Positions 14,984-19,770 of a DNA stretch of 24,194 bases are shown here, one piece after another. The notes under the pieces are model-generated. The model had not been told where the DNA came from and made no database searches. It saw only the letters and a program-made list of their open reading frames with translations. Every line of letters starts with the position of its first letter. Positions within the stretch are counted from its first letter, which is position 1. Where the stretch lies: positions 1 to 24,194 of the IMG/VR virus record IMGVR_UViG_3300047562_003469, one strand, 5' to 3'. A program made the position numbers and the translations under genes. This DNA is from a virus.

Positions 14984-15170
14984 GTGTACTTTCTCCTGGT
15001 ATGTCATTCCAATGTCTCACAACTCCTGCAATAATGAATAGATTAGTCATCAGATATGTGGCGAAGATGAGTGTACGAATCAGCGCGATTTTGTCTGATT
15101 CTTTATCACATTTACTTGCCTTTTCTCCTAATGCCTTTGCCCACCATCTCCATGCAGTTCTTTCTTTCAC
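14919..15170 (-). CDS. Small membrane protein overlapping def, 83 aa
   Basis: Starts at GTG 15170, overlapping the upstream stop by four bases (GTGA). The N-terminus R-T-A-W-R-W-W-A-K-A-L-G-E-K-A-S-K is basic and aromatic, followed by ALIRTLIFATYLMTNLFIIA as a single membrane segment (about residues 29-49), then R-H-W-N-D and a polar tail. I recall similar W-R-W-W-A proteins near deformylase in other cyanophages. The tail (about 20 residues) is encoded out of frame over the start of def, so the def SD lies inside this gene. Function unknown; a membrane role beside PDF is only suggestive. Confidence 0.78.
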   Translation of the reverse strand: MKERTAWRWWAKALGEKASKCDKESDKIALIRTLIFATYLMTNLFIIAGVVRHWNDIPGESTHGNSYDRKQDSQDKIKENCKG

Positions 15171-15397
15171 GGTCTCATTCTTGCCTGTAGTTTATACTTT
15201 GGGCCCTGCTCGTTAATGACAACAATCGTCAACACATCATCATTCAATTTCACGGAACATTCATCAGGGGCAATGTGCGAATCTATGCAATTCTTGATGT
15301 CCAAAAGTGTATCCTCTGAGAAGAGCTCAAAGGCAAACTCTAGCAGAATCTCGGAGATGAGTGATTTAATCTCGGCATCAGCCTCGTCCTCGGTCAT
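15167..15397 (-). CDS. Acidic protein of unknown function, 76 aa
   Basis: The product starts MTEDEADAEIKSLISEILLEF with a strongly acidic amphipathic helix, followed by a beta-like half (CSVKLNDDVLTIVVINEQG) and a basic end (YKLQARMRP). No family is recognised. The ATG is at 15397; a GATAAATA sequence about 15 bases upstream resembles a late promoter, which could give this gene and the two after it (membrane protein and def) a second, late expression phase. The stop overlaps the following GTG. Confidence 0.75.
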   Translation of the reverse strand: MTEDEADAEIKSLISEILLEFAFELFSEDTLLDIKNCIDSHIAPDECSVKLNDDVLTIVVINEQGPKYKLQARMRP

Positions 15398-15411
15398 GAC
15401 AGTTTTGAGAG

Positions 15412-15419
15412 TTATTTAT
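15412..15419 (-). promoter_or_regulatory. Possible late promoter inside the def operon
   Basis: GATAAATA on the minus strand, one base from the T4 late consensus TATAAATA, in the 26-base gap before the 76-aa gene. In this GC-richer block such a motif is less likely by chance than in the structural block, but there is no other support. Confidence 0.3.
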
Positions 15420-15423
15420 CAGT

Positions 15424-15687
15424 CTACCATGTACCTCTCTGAATGTAAATCTTGCGAATTTCTGTATAGATGAATCTACGAAGATTCTCATCTGTGGTAT
15501 TGTCAAAGGCATAATGCATCCGATTCAAATAGTCATCTTGTTTCACACATTTCACGACTTCTGCATTGGTCACACCAAGATCATTGAGTTTAGAACCTGC
15601 CTTGGCTTTGGGTCGTCCAAAGTTACCAGTGATGTTACCTGATGTTCTCAGTTTGGGACGAATCTTTGAGAGATTGGAATAGTTCAT
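15424..15687 (-). CDS. Small basic protein of unknown function, 87 aa
   Basis: The first 35 residues are basic and glycine-rich (IRPKLRTSGNITGNFGRPKA) and look disordered. The rest is helical (NAEVVKCVKQDDYLNRMHYAF and ENLRRFIYTEIRKIYIQRG). It is soluble with no recognisable domain; the basic N-terminus could contact nucleic acid. ATG 15687 overlaps the upstream stop (ATGA), so it is translated together with the 77-aa gene. It belongs to the unit from cassette copy 4. Confidence 0.75.
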   Translation of the reverse strand: MNYSNLSKIRPKLRTSGNITGNFGRPKAKAGSKLNDLGVTNAEVVKCVKQDDYLNRMHYAFDNTTDENLRRFIYTEIRKIYIQRGTW

Positions 15688-15917
15688 CGTGCAATCAGAT
15701 CAACGGATTCAAGCAACATCATCGCAAGTTCAGTATCATGATCATCCTTTGTGATTGGTATGTTTGCATCCACGAACTCAATAGAAAGTTCATGCAACAG
15801 ATCAATCATTCGTTCATCTGCAAATGCAAATGTTGCGAACTCATGTTTGAAACCATCACGCAACAGCTTGAGAGACTTGGTGACAGTCAGTTCGTTAATG
15901 TCTTGTTCGTAAGTCAT
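15684..15917 (-). CDS. Small acidic protein of unknown function, 77 aa
   Basis: From ATG 15917 the product is MTYEQDINELTVTKSLKLL and so on, mostly alpha-helical and acidic, with DERMIDLLHELSIEFVD in the middle and LAMMLLESVDLIAR at the end. An upstream start at 15956 would overlap the previous gene and is rejected; the chosen start lies two bases after that gene's stop. No motif or family is recognised. The helical content and the partner basic protein downstream are compatible with a small complex, but there is no direct evidence. Confidence 0.75.
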   Translation of the reverse strand: MTYEQDINELTVTKSLKLLRDGFKHEFATFAFADERMIDLLHELSIEFVDANIPITKDDHDTELAMMLLESVDLIAR

Positions 15918-15919
15918 AA

Positions 15920-16330
15920 TCAATTTGCGTAAAGATAGCCGCCAGACCAATCGCAATTCTGCAAAACATCCTCGCGGGATTGTTCATTCATGAGATCATA
16001 ACGAACACCTTTGGCAGGAGCTTTCCAGGATGCAGACTTGTAAACTTGTCCAGTCTGTTTGTCAATGAACGCATGAACAGAGCGAGAACCACCACCATCA
16101 ATCATGATCAGTTTGTGATACTTTTTACCCGTCTCAATCACATAATCAATCGGGCAAATACCTTGCTTGAGTTCATCAATGCGACGCTGATGATATTCTA
16201 CATTATCGGTTGAACGCTGATGAGAGCGAATAGAATACTGAATGTAATTGTGCTTCAATGCTTCAATCAGTGCCAGAGTGTAGTCATACACTTCGGTGGC
16301 AATGTCTTGTGTCTGAAGAGTTGCGTTCAT
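15920..16330 (-). CDS. Conserved phage protein of unknown function, 136 aa
   Basis: A helical N-terminal half (DIATEVYDYTLALIEALKHN) is followed by a basic RSHQRST region and then by the conserved part K-Y-H-K-L-I-M-I-D-G-G-G-S-R-S-V-H-A-F-I-D, T-G-x-V-Y-K-x-A-S-W-K-A-P-A-K-G-V-R. I recall the S-R-S-V-H-A-F-V/I-D ... S-W-K-A-P-A motif from many cyanophages and other phages, always hypothetical. The C-terminus NCDWSGGYLYAN is also typical. ATG 16330 overlaps the upstream stop. No signal peptide or membrane helix. Confidence 0.85.
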   Translation of the reverse strand: MNATLQTQDIATEVYDYTLALIEALKHNYIQYSIRSHQRSTDNVEYHQRRIDELKQGICPIDYVIETGKKYHKLIMIDGGGSRSVHAFIDKQTGQVYKSASWKAPAKGVRYDLMNEQSREDVLQNCDWSGGYLYAN

Positions 16331-16443
16331 TTCAGTTTGAGTAGAAGTGCCTTGAGAGCTTGCTTGCGAGATTTGATTTTACTCTTGGAAATACCTTTCG
16401 TTCGTTTAGGTTTTCCTGAGTTATGTTGCCAGTTCGGTGTCAT
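16327..16443 (-). CDS. Very small basic protein, 38 aa
   Basis: The product begins MTPNWQHNSGKPKRTKG and continues ISKSKIKSRKQALKALLLKLK, with about twelve Lys/Arg and no acidic residue. It starts two bases after the upstream stop and its own stop overlaps the next ATG, which is strong positional evidence for a translated frame. The C-terminal half would form a cationic amphipathic helix, so nucleic-acid or membrane binding is possible. No family recognised. Confidence 0.75.
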   Translation of the reverse strand: MTPNWQHNSGKPKRTKGISKSKIKSRKQALKALLLKLK

Positions 16444-16445
16444 GA

Positions 16446-16673
16446 TTAACCTCCAAACATTTCATCAAACAGATCACCCATCTCGCGCATTTCGTTCTGA
16501 CGATCAATCTGATTGCGCATCTCAATGAGTGCTTGCTGCTCCATCTTCAGCTTGAGAAGTTGATCACCAAGTTTGTGCAGCTTGTTGTTGATCTCAACAC
16601 GATCCAGCCCGTTCACAGTGGTAACAGTGATCGGCATACCTTGCGACATTGTGGTGCGTTCTGCGATGATCAT
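16446..16673 (-). CDS. Small coiled-coil protein, 75 aa
   Basis: From ATG 16673 the first 25 residues are beta-like (MPITVTTVNGLDRVEI). The rest is one long charged helix with heptad spacing (KLHKLGDQLLKLKMEQQALI, then EMRNQIDRQNEMREMGDLFD) ending EMFGG, a likely coiled coil. An AGAGGA SD lies eight bases before the ATG; the longer frame upstream runs through cassette copy 4 and is not used. It is the first of eight genes in the unit that ends with def. Confidence 0.82.
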   Translation of the reverse strand: MIIAERTTMSQGMPITVTTVNGLDRVEINNKLHKLGDQLLKLKMEQQALIEMRNQIDRQNEMREMGDLFDEMFGG

Positions 16674-16697
16674 GGGGTGATTCCTCTCAACATAGCC

Positions 16698-16754
16698 AAT
16701 ATACAGCATCTGGCTACCAATGGGGCGATCAGTGGACAGCCAGTCAACTGTCAC
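16698..16754 (-). promoter_or_regulatory. Promoter/stem-loop cassette, copy 4
   Basis: GTGACAG-N8-CTGTCCAC, then a CTGGCTG arm with TAGCCAG opposite (one G-T wobble), then TATATT (16703-16698) at the fixed 51-base distance, then GGCTATGTTGAGAGGA, which carries the SD. The TGA of the 71-aa gene upstream is formed by the first bases (GTGACAG) of this element. Confidence 0.8.
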
Positions 16755-16966
16755 TCATTCTCTACACTTTCTAGCAGATCATTCAATACTTCTCCATCAT
16801 ACAATTCTTCAATCTCAGAGAGTAGTTCTGCTTCAGTATATTTGTTATACTCAGCAACCAAAGATTCAATGGCAAAGGTGACAAGATCATCCATGTCCAT
16901 GCCATCTACAATATACTCCGAATATGCTTCAATCAGAGCAGCAAGTTTTTCGTTGGAAAGTGTCAT
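16751..16966 (-). CDS. Conserved acidic cyanophage protein, 71 aa
   Basis: The product starts MTLSNEKLAALIEAYSEYIV and contains D-G-M-D-M-D-D-L-V-T-F-A-I-E-S-L, ending in an acidic helix (LLSEIEELYDGEVLNDLLES). Net charge is strongly negative and no basic patch is present. I recall this A-Y-x-E-Y-I-V-D-G-M-D-M-D motif from many T4-like cyanophages, without a function. It starts 6 bases after the upstream stop and is the last gene under cassette copy 5; its TGA stop lies inside cassette copy 4. Confidence 0.85.
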   Translation of the reverse strand: MTLSNEKLAALIEAYSEYIVDGMDMDDLVTFAIESLVAEYNKYTEAELLSEIEELYDGEVLNDLLESVENE

Positions 16967-16972
16967 TTTGTT

Positions 16973-17173
16973 TCAGTTCAGAATAATACGATAGTCAATG
17001 GATTTGATGCACCAACCTGTTGCACAAGTGATCTCTTCAATTAGATCATCTTCATCATCTGCTTCCCAGATTTGACCGATAGTTTCTGCAACAATCTCAT
17101 TGTATTCTTCGAGTGTGATCTCATCATCAGGATCATCAAAATCGAAGAAGATTTCAGTAACTTGGAATTGCAT
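16973..17173 (-). CDS. Conserved acidic cyanophage protein, 66 aa
   Basis: From ATG 17173 the product is MQFQVTEIFFDFDDPDDEIT followed by E-x-x-x-E-T-I-G-Q-I-W-E-A-D-D-E-D-D-L-I-E-E-I-T-C-A-T-G-W-C-I-K-S-I-D-Y. The D-D-L-x-E-E-I-x-x-A-T-G-x-C-x-x-S-I-D-Y ending is one I recall from several small cyanophage proteins. Fourteen or more acidic residues precede it, so the protein could mimic nucleic acid, though nothing shows that it does. The alternative TTG start at 17188 is rejected because an ATG is available right after the upstream stop. Confidence 0.83.
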   Translation of the reverse strand: MQFQVTEIFFDFDDPDDEITLEEYNEIVAETIGQIWEADDEDDLIEEITCATGWCIKSIDYRIILN

Positions 17174-17180
17174 AATCAGT

Positions 17181-17360
17181 TCAGGCAAAAACAGTGGTGT
17201 AAAGATTCAGTTTGCCACCATAGCTTTCGTAGATGTTGACTTTAGAACCAGAAAGTTCTACACTCCAGTCATAAGCAACATCATAAGCTTGCTCAAGATC
17301 AGTGAACCATTCTGCATCATCTTTGCAGAAGTCTTCAGAGATCGGAAGGACAGCGAACAT
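17181..17360 (-). CDS. Small cyanophage protein, 59 aa
   Basis: The product starts MFAVLPISEDFCKDDAEWFT and continues DLEQAYDVAYDWSVELSGSK, ending with a beta hairpin (VNIYESYGGKLNLYTTVFA). A GGAG SD lies four bases before ATG 17360, supplied by the altered downstream part of cassette copy 5 (AACAAAGGAG). I recall F-C-x-D-D-A-x-W-F-T-D-L-E proteins in other cyanophages, hypothetical throughout. It is the first of three genes in its unit. Confidence 0.82.
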   Translation of the reverse strand: MFAVLPISEDFCKDDAEWFTDLEQAYDVAYDWSVELSGSKVNIYESYGGKLNLYTTVFA

Positions 17361-17385
17361 TTAACTCCTTTGTTTCAACATGGCT

Positions 17386-17442
17386 AATATACAGCATCTG
17401 GCTGCCTCTGGTGGGTTTAGTGGACAGTCATCGGATTGGCAC
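17386..17442 (-). promoter_or_regulatory. Promoter/stem-loop cassette, copy 5
   Basis: GTGCCAA-N8-CTGTCCAC, GGCAGCCAGATGCTG and TATATT (17391-17386) at 51 bases, then TAGCCATGTTGA. The left stem arm has changed to ATGACTG, so the CAGCCAG stem is weaker than in copies 1 and 6, while the operator right arm is intact. Confidence 0.75.
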
Positions 17443-17536
17443 ACTGTCGGTGGTTTGCTGCTGATCACACCAGCCCTCATCCCGTCTTGCTTGTGTCTCG
17501 CTGAGATCCCTGTTGGCCACTCAAACAAAAACCCGA

Positions 17537-17600
17537 TTTTTCTGTGATTCTGCTGCAGATGGGGGATTGGTCGGTCGCTGCAGCCAGAATCACAGAAAAA
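17537..17600 (-). terminator. Long hairpin, 22-bp stem with one bulge
   Basis: TTTTTCTGTGATTCTGCTGC plus AG (17537-17558) pairs with 17578-17600, with a single extra C as a bulge and a 19-base loop. On the minus strand it comes just after the six-gene unit and is followed by TCGGGTTTTTG. It can stop transcription from either side, but the stem is far longer than terminators elsewhere in this window. Confidence 0.6.
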
Positions 17601-17601
17601 C

Positions 17602-17617
17602 CATTGTTGTTACTTAG
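17602..17617 (-). repeat. Orphan copy of a gene leader (16 bp)
   Basis: CTAAGTAACAACAATG is identical to 12819-12804, where its ATG starts the 50-aa gene. Here the ATG is followed by only three more codons and a TGA, running into the long hairpin. Confidence 0.6.
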
Positions 17618-17619
17618 CG

Positions 17620-17775
17620 TCAATAATAGCCGTTGGACTTCTCAAACAAGCGACGATCTAGTGCCTCATCATATTCATCACCAGTGAGATAATCTTCCCA
17701 ACAACCACCATCATCATAGGTGCGGTTGCTATAATCGTAGGAGTAGGATTCGCCTTGATAAAAGTGAACAGTCAT
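17620..17775 (-). CDS. Small acidic Tyr-rich protein, 51 aa
   Basis: The product starts MTVHFYQGESYSYDYSNRTY and continues with DDGGCWEDYLTGDEYDEALD, ending FEKSNGYY. Nine tyrosines and eleven acidic residues in 51 make it unusual in composition. A GAGG SD precedes the ATG. It is the last of the six genes from cassette copy 6 and is followed by the long hairpin. I do not recognise it. Confidence 0.75.
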   Translation of the reverse strand: MTVHFYQGESYSYDYSNRTYDDGGCWEDYLTGDEYDEALDRRLFEKSNGYY

Positions 17776-17782
17776 GATAACC

Positions 17783-17989
17783 TCAGATAGTTTGCCAGGG
17801 TTGAGCTTCTTTGATGTTGCTGTTGTAATACTTGCGGAAGATTGAGTTAATCACAGGATACCAAGGCTCATTGGCACTCGGATACCCACAATCTGCAGCA
17901 TGTTGAAGAAACTTAAGGATGCAAGTTTCTTCATCTTTGGTGAAATTGACTCGGTTGAGTGTGTAACCAGTGTTCATAGTTTCAGTCAT
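17783..17989 (-). CDS. Small protein of unknown function, 68 aa
   Basis: The product starts MTETMNTGYTLNRVNFTKDE and continues as a helix with two cysteines (ETCILKFLQHAADCGYPSAN), ending YNSNIKEAQPWQTI. ATG 17989 shares one base with the upstream stop (TGATG); a TTG one codon earlier is ignored. No domain recognised. It lies seven bases before the Tyr-rich gene. Confidence 0.75.
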   Translation of the reverse strand: MTETMNTGYTLNRVNFTKDEETCILKFLQHAADCGYPSANEPWYPVINSIFRKYYNSNIKEAQPWQTI

Positions 17990-18267
17990 CAAACCAGTTG
18001 AAGTTCTTGTGCAGGTTGAACAGAATAGGTGAAGCGTTTGGCAGTGACTGAGACAGCATTAGCTGGTGCTCCCAGTTCATCAACAATTTCCCAGAAGTCT
18101 TCGCCCTCTTCAATCACAACATAACCGAAAGTTCCAGGTTGTGAGAGTTGACGACGACCACACTGTTTGGCATCATTCAGATTGTCAAATCGTTCTTTGC
18201 GATTAAACCAACCTAGCCGAGCAACATCTTCAGAAGGGCCAAAAGTGATGCAGATAAAGTCAGTCAT
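17989..18267 (-). CDS. Small protein of unknown function, 92 aa
   Basis: The product starts MTDFICITFGPSEDVARLGW and continues FNRKERFDNLNDAKQCGRRQ, then a beta hairpin (FGYVVIEEGEDFWEIVD) and a hydrophobic-polar end. The pattern of a strand, a helix with D-A-K and then Y-V-V-I-E suggests a small alpha/beta fold, like the many short phage proteins that process a parameter next to a strand. No catalytic motif is visible. It starts three bases after the preceding stop. Confidence 0.75.
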   Translation of the reverse strand: MTDFICITFGPSEDVARLGWFNRKERFDNLNDAKQCGRRQLSQPGTFGYVVIEEGEDFWEIVDELGAPANAVSVTAKRFTYSVQPAQELQLV

Positions 18268-18270
18268 GAT

Positions 18271-18432
18271 TCAGACAGTTGGAGTAACGTCGATTTCTTT
18301 AATGTTCAACCCACAGAGTTGATTGTAGACACGATTGAGAATAATTTTAGCACCAGACTTTGCTTTGGATTTCTCATACCAGATGGTGCAAAGACCATCA
18401 TAGGTTTCAACGTAAATGCGATAGTTTTTCAT
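18271..18432 (-). CDS. Conserved small cyanophage protein, 53 aa
   Basis: From ATG 18432 the product starts MKNYRIYVETYDGLCTIWYE and contains K-S-G-A-K-I-I-L-N-R-V-Y-N-Q-L-C-G-L-N-I-K-E-I-D-V-T-P. I recall this Y-R-x-Y-V-E-T-Y-D-G and N-I-K-E-I-D-V-T-P design from T4-like cyanophages; it predicts a beta-alpha-beta mini-domain. Longer upstream starts overlap the previous gene and are not used; this ATG lies two bases after the previous stop. Confidence 0.82.
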   Translation of the reverse strand: MKNYRIYVETYDGLCTIWYEKSKAKSGAKIILNRVYNQLCGLNIKEIDVTPTV

Positions 18433-18434
18433 TA

Positions 18435-18653
18435 TCAAACAGGAAAAACAAGTTTGTATTTGGAGATTAACAAATCTCTTACACATTCACGGTCAATACT
18501 ATCACCACAGAACTCATCTCCTTTCAGTTCAAGTATTTTGATGTGTGTAAGAGTTGCTTGTTCAATCAGGTCCAATGTTGCACTCATAGGATACAATCCA
18601 CCAGCACCATAGAAAGAAAGAACATAATCGTAAAACTCTTGGAGGTTAGACAT
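18435..18653 (-). CDS. Conserved small protein, 72 aa
   Basis: From ATG 18653 the product starts MSNLQEFYDYVLSFYGAGGLYPMS and continues TLDLIEQATLTHIKILELKG, then F-C-G-D-S-I-D-R-E-C-V-R-D-L-L. The combination of Y-P-M-x-A-T-L, then G-D-S-x-D-R-E-x-V-R-D, is one I recall from other cyanophages and some phages of heterotrophs, without a function. All-helical prediction. A GGAGG sequence lies inside the gene near its start and is not its SD. Confidence 0.8.
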   Translation of the reverse strand: MSNLQEFYDYVLSFYGAGGLYPMSATLDLIEQATLTHIKILELKGDEFCGDSIDRECVRDLLISKYKLVFPV

Positions 18654-18655
18654 AA

Positions 18656-18880
18656 TCAGTACAGGAGAGAGAATGAACCACAGAAGCGACGAACCCACTG
18701 GAGAGTATCATAATGGGAGCGTGGCTTGCTCATCACCATGCTAGTGTTCTTCTCAGGATTGAGAGCAATCGCAACATACTGATGATCACATTCTTGCCAT
18801 TCAGGTGTAACTTGCTGAATGAACATTTGGCAGACTTTGCCTTCTTTCCAGTTGGTAGTGTAGTGAAAGACTTCAGTCAT
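18656..18880 (-). CDS. Small protein of unknown function, 74 aa
   Basis: The product starts MTEVFHYTTNWKEGKVCQMF and contains ECDHQYVAIALNPEKNTSMV, ending RRFCGSFSLLY. It is mostly beta with a helical end (YDTLQWVRRF). No family is recognised. There is no convincing SD before ATG 18880; the leader comes from cassette copy 6 (TGTTGAGACAAAC and then ACCGCGA). First of six genes in its unit. Confidence 0.75.
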   Translation of the reverse strand: MTEVFHYTTNWKEGKVCQMFIQQVTPEWQECDHQYVAIALNPEKNTSMVMSKPRSHYDTLQWVRRFCGSFSLLY

Positions 18881-18906
18881 TCGCGGTCGTTTGTCTCAAC
18901 ATGGCT

Positions 18907-18963
18907 AATATACAGGATCTGGCTGCCCGTGGTGAGATCAGTGGACAGCCAGTCAACTGGCAC
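18907..18963 (-). promoter_or_regulatory. Promoter/stem-loop cassette, copy 6
   Basis: GTGCCAG-N8-CTGTCCAC, a CTGGCTG/CAGCCAG stem with a 20-base loop, TATATT (18912-18907) at 51 bases, then TAGCCATGTTGAGACAAAC. This is one of the cleanest copies. A weak -35 (TCACCA) with a 17-base spacer is possible. Confidence 0.8.
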
Positions 18964-18972
18964 ATGGGTCAA

Positions 18973-19182
18973 TTAGTATCCCAAAGCTTTTGGTAGACCA
19001 ACAGCAACAAAGAAAGCTAGAAGTGCTACGATGTCCCAACATTTGTTCTCAATCATGTAGGGAACCGCAAGAGCATTGCCAGCAAGATATAACCTAGCAC
19101 CAATCACATCATCAACATACAGTGTGATAATGTATGCGACACAGAGAAACAAACTGGACAGGATTCGTGCTTTGTTTGTCAT
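18973..19182 (-). CDS. Small membrane protein, 69 aa
   Basis: From ATG 19182 there are two or three membrane segments: ILSSLFLCVAYIITLYV (about residues 7-23), an amphipathic middle (LYLAGNALAVPYMI) and DIVALLAFFVAVGLPKALG (about 50-68). The loops are short and the C-terminus ends GY. ATG shares one base with the upstream stop. Function unknown; early membrane proteins of cyanophages may remodel the thylakoid or cytoplasmic membrane, but this is not visible here. Confidence 0.75.
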   Translation of the reverse strand: MTNKARILSSLFLCVAYIITLYVDDVIGARLYLAGNALAVPYMIENKCWDIVALLAFFVAVGLPKALGY

Positions 19183-19352
19183 CAAACTGCGGTTTTAATT
19201 TTATCGTAGAGTGAATCAAAATCTGGATCTTGTGAGTAAAATGGTTTAGTTTCACTCACATATTCCATGATTTGCTCTAGCAAAATCAGTTCATCTTCAG
19301 TTAGATTTTCTATCGTAAGATTGAGTGTCATCATCAGCATTTCTTTTGGCAT
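19182..19352 (-). CDS. Small acidic protein, 56 aa
   Basis: The product starts MPKEMLMMTLNLTIENLTED and continues ELILLEQIMEYVSETKPFYS, ending SLYDKIKTAV. An internal ATG would give a 50-aa form starting MTLNLT. It has the look of a small helical protein (L-T-x-D-E-L-x-L-L-E-Q-I-M-x-Y-V). It overlaps the upstream membrane-protein gene by 56 bases in another frame, and the next gene by one base. Confidence 0.7.
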   Translation of the reverse strand: MPKEMLMMTLNLTIENLTEDELILLEQIMEYVSETKPFYSQDPDFDSLYDKIKTAV

Positions 19353-19446
19353 AACTCTCAAGATTGTCTAGGTGATTAAGACGCGGTGAGAATAGACAAA
19401 ACAGTGCCCATCCCACCGCAGAAGATATAATCAAGAACTCTAACAT
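19297..19446 (-). CDS. Small membrane protein, 49 aa
   Basis: The product starts MLEFLIISSAVGWALFCLFS, a single membrane segment, followed by a polar tail (RLNHLDNLESYAKRNADDD) that is probably cytoplasmic. The last third overlaps the next gene in a different frame. The ATG lies inside the end of the upstream gene. The tight overlaps on both sides argue for real translation, but small size keeps confidence moderate. Confidence 0.65.
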   Translation of the reverse strand: MLEFLIISSAVGWALFCLFSPRLNHLDNLESYAKRNADDDTQSYDRKSN

Positions 19447-19688
19447 GCGCCTGCCATAGGATTAACATTCTTGACCTCAGTGTTAAACCCAGTCACCTCC
19501 CAGCCAAGACCAATGCGCTCATCCATTTCACGCTCAAAGTCACGCTTAGTGATGCACTTGTAGGACATGGTATCAACACCTTGAAACTTGAGCACTTTGA
19601 ACATAAATTGAGTGCTATCTTTGACAGGATAGTAGTCAACAACCATGGAAGGCTTGCCGTCAATTTTAGAGATGCAGGAAAGTTGCAT
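19440..19688 (-). CDS. Small protein of unknown function, 82 aa
   Basis: The product starts MQLSCISKIDGKPSMVVDYY and contains FMFKVLKFQGVDTMSYKCIT, then DERIGLGWEVTGFNTEVKNV. It appears beta-rich with a helix (KRDFEREMDERIG) and no known motif. The start is ATG 19688 behind cassette copy 7, whose leader has GTTGAGACAAACACCCC and no strong SD. First of four genes in its unit. Confidence 0.75.
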   Translation of the reverse strand: MQLSCISKIDGKPSMVVDYYPVKDSTQFMFKVLKFQGVDTMSYKCITKRDFEREMDERIGLGWEVTGFNTEVKNVNPMAGAC

Positions 19689-19711
19689 GGGGTGTTTGTC
19701 TCAACATGGCT

Positions 19712-19770
19712 AATATAGGGCATTAGCACAGAGAACACAAGGCCCCCTGTGCCACTTTGCGAACTGTCAC
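19712..19770 (-). promoter_or_regulatory. Promoter/stem-loop cassette, copy 7 (variant stem)
   Basis: GTGACAG at 19770, TATATT (19717-19712) 53 bases later, then TAGCCATGTTGAGACAAAC. The middle is replaced by AAGTGGCACAGG and a GCACAG/CTGTGC stem with a 15-base loop, shared in part with copy 2. The TGA stop of the nucleotidyltransferase gene lies within GTGACAG. Confidence 0.75.

Larger units (their letters stand above)
17443..17619. other. Non-coding stretch with a 22-bp inverted repeat
   Basis: No gene. Between cassette copy 5 and the 51-aa gene it holds a GC-rich unique part (17443-17530) in which I see no structure beyond short repeats, a long hairpin at 17537-17600, and a 16-bp copy of a gene leader at 17602-17617. 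A small RNA is possible but not shown. Confidence 0.6.

Noticed and set aside
16674-16754. N-terminal extension of the coiled-coil protein (and the same in the 12.1 and 22.4 kb genes)
   Set aside because: The extensions are translations of the promoter cassette; similar peptide strings in several frames reflect the DNA repeat, not protein homology.
17443-17619. tRNA gene or IS element
   Set aside because: The long inverted repeat does not fold into a cloverleaf, there is no transposase nearby, and no target duplication is visible.
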